Part shown: piece by piece, positions 6,815 to 15,752 of the stretch
Position numbering within the stretch: the stretch's first letter is position 1
Layout of the letters: each line of letters begins with the position of its first letter
Made by a program: the position numbers and the translations under genes
Notes under the pieces: model-generated
Told to the model about the DNA's origin: nothing
The model's input: only the letters and a program-made list of their open reading frames with translations
Database searches by the model: none
DNA from: a virus
Length of the DNA stretch: 35,239 nucleotides
Direction: 5' to 3' (one strand)
Virus record (IMG/VR): IMGVR_UViG_3300045003_000028
Location: 1-35,239 of that record

Positions 6815-9096
6815 GACTGGCCGCCATAGGCTGCAGCTCCTCCCAGGAGACCTGTGGTCGGGGCGATTGCCGGTGCGACAAGAGACGGAACTGGGGGAGC
6901 CTTTGGGGCGCCCGTCAGCATGGACTGGAACGTCTCCGGGTCCGACATCATCATGTTGGCGAAGGAGAGGCGCGCTTCGGGGCTCAGCGGGGCGCCGAAG
7001 CCAGTGACGAGCCCACGGGCGGGGGCGACAGCCAGCTTGCCGAGCGCGCCGAAAGCGCCTTCGAGGTTCGGGCTCTTGGCGAACTCCGCCCAGAAGGGGG
7101 AACCCTTATCCATCTCTTCGTTGGCGGATTTTGCCTCGCCGGTCGTGGAGTTGGTGTTGGGCGAGTACCTCGCCGCTTCCTTGGCGAGGTCCGCGCGCAT
7201 CTGCACTCGGTTCAGGAAGTCGTTCGCCGCATCCGGAGATCCCAGGACCGTCTCCAGCTTCTGCTGATAGAAGGGCGTCATCAGATCCCGGGGGCGCAAG
7301 CTTCCCTTACCGAGCTGGGTCGCCAAGTCGTCAGCATGTCCCATGATGAACGCTTGCCGATCAGCAGGGGAATAGGTGTTCCAGCGCTGATTGAAGATCC
7401 GCGGGTGGACGTCATTGCCCATGAAGTCCTGACCCTCTTCGAACGCCTGCTGCAGGCGAATAGGGTCGCCGCCGGCATCGACCGCCGTCTTGTAATCAGG
7501 ACCCCACGCCGTGTCGGGGTTGGTCAGTTCGTCGAGCAGGCTCTTAGAGGTTCCGACCATTGCTCGCCCCTCGTCGTCAAGTTCCAGCCGCTTGGTGAGA
7601 GGGTTGCGATAGCGCTTGGTCAACACGTCGTTTAGGCCGCGCTTGGCGTAATCCCAGGTCTGCATGGTCGGATTTTCGACCTGCACAGGCACATCTTCGC
7701 TGACGGGAGGAAGCTGGATCTCGCGCGGCCTCATCATCGTTCCGCCGCCAGGCACCGGAACCTGATCCATGACCGTCGCCGTTCCGCCAGGGAACTTCTG
7801 CGTATCCCAGCGGAAGCCGAGTTCGGTCGGATCGCGTCCCTCTTCGGCCGCGATCCGCATGGCCTTCGACATGGCCGCCTGCATCGACGGTCGGCGCAGA
7901 AGATCACGAAGGGTCGGGCTGTCTACGCCGCCGATCGAATAGGCCTGCGTGTAGAGGGGGGCCGCCTTCTGCCGCATCGCGTCGGCTTGCGCCTGCACGT
8001 CGTTATAGGCCGTATCTGGATCAACGCCAGCGACCCTCTGGAAGTCAGAAACGACCCCCCTTGCCGTGCTCCTAAGCTGTTCGCGCGCAACTGGGTCTAG
8101 GATGTCGGGCGCGTCGCCCGGTCCCTTCGCGAGACCGGTCGCTAAGTTCACGCCGCGCTTACCGAGCAGGTTTGCCGCCTTGACCGGAAGACCGGCCTGA
8201 ACGCGCGGATCGGCCGCGATGCTGTCGGGCGTGACGCCTCGGCTCGCCGCGACCTTCTGCAGGAACTTCAGCGCCTGCGCGTCAGAGTCCGGCGTCGGGG
8301 TTCTTTCCGGCTGGGGGATGCCAACGGCCTCCTTGAGTTCGCCTGATGCCTGCTTGAGACCTCGCGCCAGCCTGGGGACGATCTTCGGCGCGTTGGTGGC
8401 GACGGCGGTTGCCGCGGGGAGCCCCAGGCCCAGCCCCGCACCGGATAGACCGCCCCAGAGCGCGCCCTGTCCACGGTCGGCATAATTCTCGCCCGCGCCG
8501 CTCGCAATGCCCGTAAGGCCGCCGACGAAACCGGAACGCGCCGTCGCGCCTGCGAGAGACTTCGCGCCGCCGATGAACTTCCCCGCGCCGAGCCCCTCCA
8601 ATGTCGGAAGGGCACCTGCGATGTTCAGCGCCGTGTTCGCGATCGTGTGCTTCGCGGCCCATGCGTCCTGCGCGTCGTGTTCCTGCTGGATGATCGCGTC
8701 GCGGTAGGCGTCGCCGGAATAGGCTCCGGGTTTGCCGCCCGTGGCGCGCGCCGCAGCGTTCCGGAGGCTCACGACCGCGCCAACCGGGATCGCCGTCGCT
8801 TCTGGCTCCCAGTTCATCATGCCGCCGTTGAACATGGACCGCTGCCACCCCGGCAGCTTGGCCGCGTTCGCCTTCGCGTCCGCCTGCGCTGCGGCCCACT
8901 GCTGCGGGCCGTATTTCAGGATCATCGAGTCGTTGTAGCGGGTCTTCGGGTCGACGATCGGCGTGTCCGGCATCCGCCAGGCCGGATTCGTCGGCTCGAT
9001 GTAGTGCCCAAAGCGGTTCGACGGCTGCCACTGAGGTGCTGGATTGACCGGTGGCGCGGGCTGCGGCAGGGCATATTGCGCGAAACGGTTCGCCAT
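6808..9096 (-). CDS. Large internal virion (DNA-ejection) protein
   Basis: This is a 762-residue protein. Residues 1-60 are Pro/Asn-rich. Residues ~150-240 contain Gly/Ala-rich hydrophobic stretches (for example GLSGAGLGLGLPAATAVA) that could insert into or cross a membrane. The remainder is helical and charged. Size, position after the lysozyme-bearing protein, and a Gly/Ala hydrophobic patch within an otherwise soluble protein fit the internal or ejection proteins of podoviruses, which leave the particle with the DNA and form a channel across the envelope. The start ATG directly follows the TAA of the upstream gene. No enzymatic motif is seen. It lacks a signal peptide, unlike the next genes. 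Confidence 0.68.
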   Translation of the reverse strand: MANRFAQYALPQPAPPVNPAPQWQPSNRFGHYIEPTNPAWRMPDTPIVDPKTRYNDSMILKYGPQQWAAAQADAKANAAKLPGWQRSMFNGGMMNWEPEATAIPVGAVVSLRNAAARATGGKPGAYSGDAYRDAIIQQEHDAQDAWAAKHTIANTALNIAGALPTLEGLGAGKFIGGAKSLAGATARSGFVGGLTGIASGAGENYADRGQGALWGGLSGAGLGLGLPAATAVATNAPKIVPRLARGLKQASGELKEAVGIPQPERTPTPDSDAQALKFLQKVAASRGVTPDSIAADPRVQAGLPVKAANLLGKRGVNLATGLAKGPGDAPDILDPVAREQLRSTARGVVSDFQRVAGVDPDTAYNDVQAQADAMRQKAAPLYTQAYSIGGVDSPTLRDLLRRPSMQAAMSKAMRIAAEEGRDPTELGFRWDTQKFPGGTATVMDQVPVPGGGTMMRPREIQLPPVSEDVPVQVENPTMQTWDYAKRGLNDVLTKRYRNPLTKRLELDDEGRAMVGTSKSLLDELTNPDTAWGPDYKTAVDAGGDPIRLQQAFEEGQDFMGNDVHPRIFNQRWNTYSPADRQAFIMGHADDLATQLGKGSLRPRDLMTPFYQQKLETVLGSPDAANDFLNRVQMRADLAKEAARYSPNTNSTTGEAKSANEEMDKGSPFWAEFAKSPNLEGAFGALGKLAVAPARGLVTGFGAPLSPEARLSFANMMMSDPETFQSMLTGAPKAPPVPSLVAPAIAPTTGLLGGAAAYGGQSQ

Positions 9097-11406
9097 TTAC
9101 GCGCCCCCCAATGCTCGCTTGGCCGAGCCTACACCGAAGACCTGATCGAACTCGGCTTTGGCCTGCGGGGACGGATCGCGCTTCAGATCTGCTATCGCTG
9201 CGGCTGGCGGCGTGCGCTGGGCCTGATTGGGCTGCGGCAACTTCGGGGGCGCCTTCGGCAATGCAGGCGCACGTTTCGGAGGTTGCGGCTGGCCCTGGCC
9301 CGCTTGCGCGTTATGCGCCTGCGCCGTCTTGCTCCAAGCTGCGTCCGCCCCACCATTGGCAGACAATGACCCGTATTTCTGGAGCCAGCCCTCATAAAAC
9401 GCGAGTTGCTTTTCGGTTTGGTTCGCTTCGTCGGTGAGGCGCTGGGCGATGCCGACGTTGGCGGGGCCGCGATTTCTGATGTTCGGAAACGCCTGCTTCC
9501 AATCCCCGGCCTCGTAGCCCTTGATCGCACCAGATCCCTTCTGGCGCATGTCCGCCCACGTGGCGTTCGAGATCGCGTCGAGTTCATCAAGTTGATTTCC
9601 AGGATTTGGAAACCAACCGGCGACGTCCCGGACGGGATTGAACTCGCTATGTGTCAGGGGGATATGGATCCCCTCATATCCAGGGCCGGTCGCCAAGTCG
9701 CCCATCTTGTTGACGAACTCGTTGGCGCGGGTCGCGAGGAACCGCCGGTCGTTCGCCGTGTCGCGGAGCTTTGAGATAGCATCCTGATCGGCTTTTTGGA
9801 TATCCGGCGACACGCCCTGCGCGATGAACGGCTTGTTGGGTGGTGCGGGCTGAGCTGTAGCGCCACCAGGCCCCGTGACGAGCTGCTGAGCGGCGCTGAG
9901 GCGTTGGCCGTAGTGGCTGGCGCCTTGCGGATTCTGCGGGGTGTATCCCGCCGGGCGCTCATAGCCGACAGCCGCCGCTGTCGCGTCGCCTACCGTGCCG
10001 GCGTTTCGGAGCGCGTCGCCGGCCGACTTCTCCCCGTTCTGCAGTTCGTAATGGGAATATTCGAGCTGGGTGTTGGGGTCGGACGGGTCGAGCTTGTTGG
10101 CCTTGGCGAAGGCGAACAGGCCTTGCAGTCGCGGTCCGGTCCATTGCGCCAGGCCGAACGAGCCGTCATCGGCAGTCCTGCCGGCATCCAGACCGCTCTC
10201 GCCGATCAGGTTGCCTACAAGGCCGGCCGCCTGCTCAGGCTTGTAGCCCTTGGCGATATAGAATTGCATTGCCTGCTGCGGGGTGATCGAGCGAGCACCC
10301 CCGGAGGCTTGCGACGCGCCGTTCGGGTTTGCGACAGGCGCTGGGGTGGCCTGCGGCTGCGGCGCGCCGCCACCCTGCAGCGCGGCGAGTTGCGCCTTGG
10401 ACACCGTGAGCGGTCCTTGCGGCGTCTGGATGACTACGGTGTCGTAAGGAGCCTTCGCGGCTTCCTGCGCCCCGGCGACGGCGCCAGCGGCTTCGGCTGC
10501 TGCGCCCGCATAACCCGGGATTGGGATGACACCGCCCTTGCCGTCAGGCATTGTGCCGGCAGCATACTGCGGCACAAATCCCGGCGCGCCTTTGGCGTGG
10601 GGGTTTACGAGTTGACCATTCACATACTCGGAGCGGTCCAGGTAGCCGACAACTTGCCCCGTCTTTTTATTGACCATTCCACCACTGGCGCGGTCGATCT
10701 CGATATCGGGAGCCACGGCCTGCATCACAGCCTGGGCGTTCTTGTCCCCGTTTAAGGACATGAGGCCAAGCGTATTTAGGTCGATCGGGAATCCCGAATC
10801 GGCCGGCGCCTGCGAGGCGGCTGCGCCGGGAACGGCTTGCGACGGCTGAGCGCCACGCGCCGAAGCTGTCTGCACTCCGCCAGGGGGGCTAGACCCTGCA
10901 GGCGCCTGTTGCTGCGGCGAGAGACCTTGGAGCACGCGACCGCGGAGCGCTGCGTTGATCTGCGCTTGCTGGAGATCCGCCGCGATCTTCGCCGGCAGCA
11001 TCCGAGTCTGGATATTCCGCTCGGTCAGATCCGCCTGCGCCGTATTGAAGTCCTGCCCCGTCCCCCACGCATGGAGCAACGTCTGCAGCCGGCTCGGCTT
11101 GTTCTGAGCGATCAATTGGGCGATCGGATCTTGCTGGCCCGGCGGCTGCTGGTCCGCCTGGGGCTGAGCCGTCGCCTGCGGTTGCGCCGGGGCGTCCGCC
11201 GGGCGCGCGCTGTCTCCGAACAGGCCCCCGAGCACAGGTTTCGCCGGAACACGGCCCAGCAAGCCGTGGGGCTGATCTGGGGCTTCCTGCGAAGGTGCGG
11301 GAGCTGCGTTCCACTGGCCGTTGCCGGTCAGGGCGTTCCACAGCGCGCCCTGGTCCTGTGGGCCACCCCAAAGACCGCCGAGGTTGGCATAGGTGGCGTC
11401 CACCAT
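9097..11406 (-). CDS. Internal virion protein with tail-lysozyme domain
   Basis: This is a 769-residue protein. Residues ~1-200 are Pro/Gln/Ala-rich and low in complexity. Residues ~375-505 match the phage tail lysozyme family (Phage_lysozyme2-like): a helix with AMQFYIAKGYKPEQAAGLVG, then NLIGESGLD with the likely catalytic Glu403, then GSFGLAQWTGPRLQGL. This domain cuts peptidoglycan to let the ejection apparatus through the cell wall. The C-terminal ~250 residues are helical and end in a Pro/Gln-rich tail. The gene is packed end to end with 12624-11407 and 9096-6808 (no gaps). It is the only clear peptidoglycan hydrolase in the window. Confidence 0.82.
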   Translation of the reverse strand: MVDATYANLGGLWGGPQDQGALWNALTGNGQWNAAPAPSQEAPDQPHGLLGRVPAKPVLGGLFGDSARPADAPAQPQATAQPQADQQPPGQQDPIAQLIAQNKPSRLQTLLHAWGTGQDFNTAQADLTERNIQTRMLPAKIAADLQQAQINAALRGRVLQGLSPQQQAPAGSSPPGGVQTASARGAQPSQAVPGAAASQAPADSGFPIDLNTLGLMSLNGDKNAQAVMQAVAPDIEIDRASGGMVNKKTGQVVGYLDRSEYVNGQLVNPHAKGAPGFVPQYAAGTMPDGKGGVIPIPGYAGAAAEAAGAVAGAQEAAKAPYDTVVIQTPQGPLTVSKAQLAALQGGGAPQPQATPAPVANPNGASQASGGARSITPQQAMQFYIAKGYKPEQAAGLVGNLIGESGLDAGRTADDGSFGLAQWTGPRLQGLFAFAKANKLDPSDPNTQLEYSHYELQNGEKSAGDALRNAGTVGDATAAAVGYERPAGYTPQNPQGASHYGQRLSAAQQLVTGPGGATAQPAPPNKPFIAQGVSPDIQKADQDAISKLRDTANDRRFLATRANEFVNKMGDLATGPGYEGIHIPLTHSEFNPVRDVAGWFPNPGNQLDELDAISNATWADMRQKGSGAIKGYEAGDWKQAFPNIRNRGPANVGIAQRLTDEANQTEKQLAFYEGWLQKYGSLSANGGADAAWSKTAQAHNAQAGQGQPQPPKRAPALPKAPPKLPQPNQAQRTPPAAAIADLKRDPSPQAKAEFDQVFGVGSAKRALGGA

Positions 11407-12624
11407 TTATGCAGCCTCCGCGAGCTTGGCGTAATCGACCATGAGCAGGCCGAGAATGGGGTGCTCGACGACGGCTTCCGGGTCGGTTTTCTGGACTTCC
11501 TGCGCCATGACACCGATGTGGCGGGTGGGGTCGTTGCGGTAGGAGAACTCCACCCATCTGCGGCCCTTGGCGTCCCGGCCGATGGTGACGACGTTTTCCT
11601 TGGACCGCTCGTCGGACATGCTGGCGAGATAGGACATGAACGGATTGGCCGCGTTCGATACGCCGCCCAGGACGCCGCCGCCGCCGGAGGGGACGCCAAA
11701 CAAACTTCCTGCGATACCCACGCCCTGACCGATACTCGACAGAAGCGACGGGCTGTACGTGGTATTGCTCTGGCCCTGCGAATTGGTGAGCATCGGCGTC
11801 TCGCCGAGCAGACCGAGCTGAGCCGCGAGTTGCTGTTGCGGGTTGATCTGGCCGCGCAGCGCTTCCTGATAGGCCGCCTGGTCCGCCGCCGTTTGCGTTG
11901 CCTGCTGTTCGGCTCCCAGCGAGTTCAGAGAATTGGCGCTGTTCAGGCCGAGCTGCTGTTGCAGGCCCGAGAGGTTCCCGAGCAGCCCGGCCGCTCCCAG
12001 GTTCAGATTGGCGCCCTGCAGCCCCGCCTGCTGGTTCGCGAGCTGGCCTTGCAGATTGTTCGAGATGTCCGACTGCGCCGCCTGCTGGGCGTTGGCGTAA
12101 TTGGCCTGATTGAGGCCCGCGAGCGTCTGGGCGGCGGTGTTGGCGAACAGGTTGTTGGTCTGCGCGTCGGCCACGCCCTGACGAGCGCCACCGAACGCGC
12201 CAGCGCTGGTGAACTGTCCGGCCTCGTTGTTGATCTGCTGTTGGTTCTGCAGGTTCAACGCGTTCATGGTCGCGTTGGTCACGTCCTGGGTGTAGGGGTT
12301 CAGGTACGCAGACAGGTTGGTGCTCGCCAGCGTCTGCGGCGTGACGCTCGACGGCGCATAGCTGGCGCCGGAGGTTGCGCCGGACGCGGCTTGTCCAAGC
12401 AACCCCTGCCCCGCCGTGACGCTGTTCTGGGCCTGCGTCTGCGCCTGCTGCTGCAGCGGCGTCAGGCCCGCGATCAGTTGTCCCGTGTATGGGGTATACG
12501 AGCCGGCATAGTTTCCACCCAGCGTGCTCTGAATGCCGGAGGCCTGATTGGTGTACTGCCCCTGCGACCACGGATTTAGGGTGTTGGTCTGGCTGGTCTT
12601 GGTGCTGCTGCTGGAATCGCCCAT
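11407..12624 (-). CDS. Gln/Asn/Ala-rich virion protein with C-terminal S74 chaperone domain
   Basis: This is a 405-residue protein. Residues 1-~310 are extremely rich in Gln, Asn, Ala, Ser and Leu, with a helical repeat-like pattern (AQTLAGLNQANYANAQQAAQ is typical). A Gly-rich hinge (GVPSGGGGVLGG) follows. Residues ~335-400 are an intramolecular chaperone (peptidase S74) domain: MSDERSKENV contains the Ser-Asp/Lys autocleavage signature, followed by the WVEFSYR, HIGVMAQEVQK and VDYAKL strands. S74 domains normally help fibres or spikes trimerise and then cut themselves off. Here the domain sits on a protein placed with the ejection proteins, so it may shape a long trimeric needle or internal component. 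It is coupled directly to the lysozyme-bearing gene. Confidence 0.76.
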   Translation of the reverse strand: MGDSSSSTKTSQTNTLNPWSQGQYTNQASGIQSTLGGNYAGSYTPYTGQLIAGLTPLQQQAQTQAQNSVTAGQGLLGQAASGATSGASYAPSSVTPQTLASTNLSAYLNPYTQDVTNATMNALNLQNQQQINNEAGQFTSAGAFGGARQGVADAQTNNLFANTAAQTLAGLNQANYANAQQAAQSDISNNLQGQLANQQAGLQGANLNLGAAGLLGNLSGLQQQLGLNSANSLNSLGAEQQATQTAADQAAYQEALRGQINPQQQLAAQLGLLGETPMLTNSQGQSNTTYSPSLLSSIGQGVGIAGSLFGVPSGGGGVLGGVSNAANPFMSYLASMSDERSKENVVTIGRDAKGRRWVEFSYRNDPTRHIGVMAQEVQKTDPEAVVEHPILGLLMVDYAKLAEAA

Positions 12625-12626
12625 GC

Positions 12627-12974
12627 CTATAGATCCTTCACCAACAGCGTCTCAGGTCTGTATCCAATCGGAGCCAGGACACGTTCCCAGCCCTTGCGGC
12701 CCTTGATCGTCACTCTCGATAGTCCGTGGTCGCGCGCCCAGTCTGAGACTGCGCGCTCCATCGCCCACATCTCCTTGCGTTCGCCTCCGAACAGCCAGAG
12801 ATGGAGCCCTCCGGTGATCTCTGAGACGCCAGCGCTCGTATGCCCCGGCCAGAAGTGCGCCCGGCCCTCAAGAACGCGCTGCTTCACTTCGTCCAGGCTG
12901 AACCCCTGCGTTCCGCCCCGGTCGAGCGCCGCCTGAAGCCATGGCACGCACCGCGCCCATTCCTCGTCGATCAC
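12627..12974 (-). CDS. GNAT-fold-like phage protein (T7 gp13-like role possible)
   Basis: This is a 115-residue soluble protein with the layout of small phage acetyltransferase-like proteins. An opening helix contains CVPWLQAAL, a beta sheet includes LHLWLFGG, a helix follows (MERAVSDWARDHGL), and then VTIKGRKGWERVLAPIGY, reminiscent of the C-terminal GR.GW...L...GY seen in GNAT-like virion assembly proteins. It lies between the S74 protein and two very small genes. In T7-like phages a protein of this fold (gp13) is needed for particle assembly. The fold assignment is inference. Acetyl-CoA binding residues are not evident. It overlaps the upstream gene by four bases. Confidence 0.58.
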   Translation of the reverse strand: MIDEEWARCVPWLQAALDRGGTQGFSLDEVKQRVLEGRAHFWPGHTSAGVSEITGGLHLWLFGGERKEMWAMERAVSDWARDHGLSRVTIKGRKGWERVLAPIGYRPETLLVKDL

Positions 12975-13180
12975 GGATTCAGAAGGCCCAACACCAGCAT
13001 CAGCGCCGTCTGCTGGGCTGATCGCTCCGGAAAGAAATTCGCGGCGCCAGCCACAACCTGCGCCGTAGCCGTGCTGGGGGCTTTCGGATCGCCCCAGGTG
13101 AAGGTTGCGATATCCCCGGCCTGGGTCATGGTCACGCTCGCGTTGGCGAGCGCGGTCTGGTCGATGGTCCAGGGCGTCAT
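12971..13180 (-). CDS. Small virion-region protein, unknown
   Basis: This is a 69-residue protein, beta-rich at the start and with a hydrophobic helix at the end (QTALMLVLGLLNP). It overlaps the next gene by four bases (ATGA) and the previous one by four, so the run nozzle, 69, 69 and 115 residues is tightly coupled. No family is recognised. The context suggests a minor tail or internal component. Confidence 0.6.
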   Translation of the reverse strand: MTPWTIDQTALANASVTMTQAGDIATFTWGDPKAPSTATAQVVAGAANFFPERSAQQTALMLVLGLLNP

Positions 13181-13386
13181 AGGGCGGTCAACGTCAAGGC
13201 GCCGCTGGCGACGGTCAGGGCATAGCGATGGCCGGTCACGGTGTCGGTGAGGATCACAGACTTTTTCGCTCCGACCTCGATGTTGCCGGTCTTTTTGTGG
13301 CTCTGGCCGTCCGCCTGTTCGATCGCCGCCCGCATCTGGGCCTGATCGTTCAGGTCGTACTGTTGGGGTGGCGTCCCGAGCTTCAT
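13177..13386 (-). CDS. Small virion-region protein, beta-rich, unknown
   Basis: This is a 69-residue protein. A short acidic N-terminal helix (QAQMRAAIEQADG) precedes strands ending in SVILTDTVTGHRYALTVASG, which look like a small beta-barrel or plug. It overlaps the stop of the nozzle gene by four bases and the next gene by four. Such short genes commonly follow the tail-tube gene in podoviruses. No specific function can be assigned. Confidence 0.62.
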   Translation of the reverse strand: MKLGTPPQQYDLNDQAQMRAAIEQADGQSHKKTGNIEVGAKKSVILTDTVTGHRYALTVASGALTLTAL

Positions 13387-14870
13387 CGCCTGCCCCTCTG
13401 AGCGACCTTCAGGCGGAAATCGCCCGCTCTCGCCGCGTCAGCCCCGATGAACTCCAGCTTGAGTTCGGTCTGCCGTGCCATGAAGCGCAGCGGCGTCACC
13501 GGGCCGGACGGGTTCGAGGGGCCGACCGAAACCGGTCCGGTCGTGGTCTGCGGGCCGTTCGGATAGAACCGCGAGAGGAACGTCATCTGCACGTCCCCTT
13601 GGATCAGTTCGTCGGGCACGACCCCCAGCACATGCATCACGTTCTCGCCGTCCGCGATCTCGATCGGTCCGGACGTGACATAGGGATAAGGGACCGGCGA
13701 CCCCGTATAGCTAAATCCCGTCTCGTGCTCCCAGACGTTTCCTGACGTGTCCACCTTGATAGGTGTCGTAAATACGCCCTGCCCACACGCAGCAGTTCTT
13801 GCAAGCTGGCCCATGGTCCAGTTATTATACCGATATGACCACGTGACGTAACTATCGTTTTCGATCGATGCTGCTGACGGGAAGTGCCACGTCAGCTCAC
13901 CATTGCCGCTATCGTGATACCCGACGACCTTCGACGCCTGCTGATAATTCAGGTTGCCGAAGACCTTGTCCTGCATATCGGAGGGTAGCGCCTGGACGGT
14001 CAGGCCGTTGTAGATCCAGAAGCATTGCCAGCCCATCCAGGCGCACATGGACTCGAAGGTCACGGGAGACTGCTTCGACACCGCGCCGCAGTTTTGCTCC
14101 ACCCGCTGAAAGCTCTGGACGACCGGGAGGCCGACGTACTGCGACAGCCAGACGTCGGTGTCGGTAAAGTGCAGGACCCCCGCCCTGACGTTGCGCCCGC
14201 ATTGGAGGACGCCCGAGGTGTTCAGCGCCACAGACCCGGCCTGATTGGTCGTCGTCGCCGTCCAGGAGGTGATGTTCTGCTGGTCGCACCAGTTCACCGT
14301 CTTGTCCTGGTAGGCATAGACGAAACCGTTGGTGTCGGCGCAGCAGCCCGTCAGGTTGGTCGGGGCGTTGGTGACCACCGCAGCCGGCGTGCCGGTGTTC
14401 AGCGTCCACTGGTAGAGGTGACCATCCTCCGCCGTGCAGCCGATCAGGTACTGGCCGAAGGTGTCGAGGTCCCATTGCGTCGCCGGCAGGATCGCAGAGG
14501 TGTCCGGGAGAGGAACGCCATAGGCGCCCACGCCGTAATTGCCTTCACCGTAACCGACGCCGCTGCTGGCGTCCTGCCTCCCAGCGAGGTAGCCGCTCGG
14601 GGTGATATCGCTCAGCGTCGCCGCTCCGATGGCGTAGAGCTTGGTGTGCGTTCCGATCGCGAGCCATCGGCCGCCGTTGTTGTCACGCCAGGGCAGCGCC
14701 GCTCGCGCCGCGCCGGAGACCGTAGCGCTGATATGCGGCGTCCAGCCGCCAATCGGCTGTAAGGTCGGCCGGAAGCTCACCAGAGAGCCGTCTCGCCAGA
14801 AGCCACGCTCCTGCCGCTCGGTCCCGTTCGCTCGGATGCCGGGCGGGAAGTTCAGCTCAAGGAAGGGCAT
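13383..14870 (-). CDS. Tail nozzle / phage stabilisation protein (P22 gp10 / SU10 nozzle type)
   Basis: This is a 495-residue protein. It begins with the characteristic N-terminus of this family, a proline-containing FPPGI followed by FWRDGSLVSFRP and PIGGW. It then has repeated beta-propeller-like blades, including WRDNNGGRWLAIGTHTKLY, YLIGCTAEDGHLYQW, NGFVYAYQDKTVNWCDQQN and AWMGWQCFWIYNGLTVQAL. These propeller proteins form the hexameric nozzle below the adaptor in short-tailed phages. The ATG at 14870 starts just past an AT-rich 69-base gap from which the methyltransferase runs the other way, so a new promoter for this gene is likely in 14871-14939. Confidence 0.8.
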   Translation of the reverse strand: MPFLELNFPPGIRANGTERQERGFWRDGSLVSFRPTLQPIGGWTPHISATVSGAARAALPWRDNNGGRWLAIGTHTKLYAIGAATLSDITPSGYLAGRQDASSGVGYGEGNYGVGAYGVPLPDTSAILPATQWDLDTFGQYLIGCTAEDGHLYQWTLNTGTPAAVVTNAPTNLTGCCADTNGFVYAYQDKTVNWCDQQNITSWTATTTNQAGSVALNTSGVLQCGRNVRAGVLHFTDTDVWLSQYVGLPVVQSFQRVEQNCGAVSKQSPVTFESMCAWMGWQCFWIYNGLTVQALPSDMQDKVFGNLNYQQASKVVGYHDSGNGELTWHFPSAASIENDSYVTWSYRYNNWTMGQLARTAACGQGVFTTPIKVDTSGNVWEHETGFSYTGSPVPYPYVTSGPIEIADGENVMHVLGVVPDELIQGDVQMTFLSRFYPNGPQTTTGPVSVGPSNPSGPVTPLRFMARQTELKLEFIGADAARAGDFRLKVAQRGRR

Positions 14871-14939
14871 AGCGTATAGCGATCCATCCCACGCTGTGCT
14901 AACCGACAGTTTTTAATTTTAGGGGAGAGTGGGAAGCTG
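14871..14939. promoter_or_regulatory. AT-rich divergent intergenic region
   Basis: These 69 bases lie between divergent starts (the nozzle gene to the left, the methyltransferase to the right). They include a T/A run (TTTTTAATTTT near 14910-14920) unusual for this GC-rich sequence. They must hold the ribosome-binding site of the methyltransferase (AGGGGAG at 14921-14927) and probably promoters in both directions. No consensus -35/-10 pair is convincing. Confidence 0.4.
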
Positions 14940-15752
14940 GTGCTCGAACACGCGCAACTTGCCGACGCTGACCGGAGACGCTGGTTTCCGCTGTCACATG
15001 AACAGGCCTTCGCAGATGGCATTCACACCGCGACGTGTCCGGTCTGCGCCGAACACGCGACGAAGGCGTTCACGAAAAGCGGTCACGACATTGCGAAATG
15101 CCGAACCTGCGGTTTCATGTTCGTGCATCCGTACCCGGATCACGCCACTCTATCGGCCTACTACAACGCCAATTACCGCAAGGCGTCTGCCGACTTCTAC
15201 CCGAAGTCGGCGAGCCGTCGTCAGCGGTGTTTTCAGCGCGCCCTGCTCCTGTGGCCGTATCTACGCGGAAGAACCGTGCTCGAACTCGGGTGCGGTGGCG
15301 GGTTCATGTCCTGGGCCATGTCGTTCTTTGCGAAGTCGACGATGGGTGTTGACATTTCCGAGGGATCGATCGCCTATGCCAAGGCTCACTTCCAAAAGTC
15401 GGTGTTCTGGTGCGCTGATCTTCACGCCGTCGCCACGGAGATGCGCGAGACATTCGATCTCGTGTTCTCGTCCGAGCTGCTGGAACACTTGCCCGGTGTT
15501 GACGAATTTATGGCGGCGATCGTCGCCACGACGCGGCCCGGTTCGCTCGTCTATGTCTCAGCGCCAGACGCCTCACACCGGCACGTCCCCAAGAATATCC
15601 AGACTTGGGGCGACATTTGCCCGCCGGAACACCTGCAGTGGTTCGGCAAGCACAATCTGGCCAGGCTATTCGCCATGCACGGCTTTGAGCCTTACCGCTA
15701 TCTCTACGCGCCGAAGGCGGCGCACAACGTCCTGTTCAAGCGCCGTCAGTAG
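14940..15752 (+). CDS. SAM-dependent methyltransferase with N-terminal zinc site (moron)
   Basis: This is a 270-residue protein with a GTG start (AGGGGAG about 12 bases upstream). Residues 33-57 hold two CxxC pairs (Cys33/36 and Cys54/57), a zinc ribbon. Residues 113-121 (VLELGCGGG) are the SAM-binding glycine loop. Asp138 in MGVDIS is the acidic ribose-binding residue, and FSSELLEHLPG is the post-motif of Methyltransf_23-type enzymes. Zinc-ribbon plus this domain is typical of enzymes that methylate sugars or other small substrates in polysaccharide clusters. It is the only plus-strand gene in the structural block. It overlaps the tail-fibre stop by seven bases, as expected of a moron. Host surface modification or protection is plausible but unproven. 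Confidence 0.82.
   Translation: MLEHAQLADADRRRWFPLSHEQAFADGIHTATCPVCAEHATKAFTKSGHDIAKCRTCGFMFVHPYPDHATLSAYYNANYRKASADFYPKSASRRQRCFQRALLLWPYLRGRTVLELGCGGGFMSWAMSFFAKSTMGVDISEGSIAYAKAHFQKSVFWCADLHAVATEMRETFDLVFSSELLEHLPGVDEFMAAIVATTRPGSLVYVSAPDASHRHVPKNIQTWGDICPPEHLQWFGKHNLARLFAMHGFEPYRYLYAPKAAHNVLFKRRQ

Noticed and set aside
10889-12571. Minus-strand ORF of 560 codons in another frame
   Set aside because: It is a frame-shifted shadow of 11407-12624 and 9097-11406, with low-complexity Arg/Gly/Pro composition and no SD.
10837-12579. Long plus-strand ORF (580 codons) opposite the ejection and S74 genes
   Set aside because: It is an Arg/Leu-rich antisense shadow of clearly real minus-strand genes, typical of GC-rich DNA, with no family resemblance.
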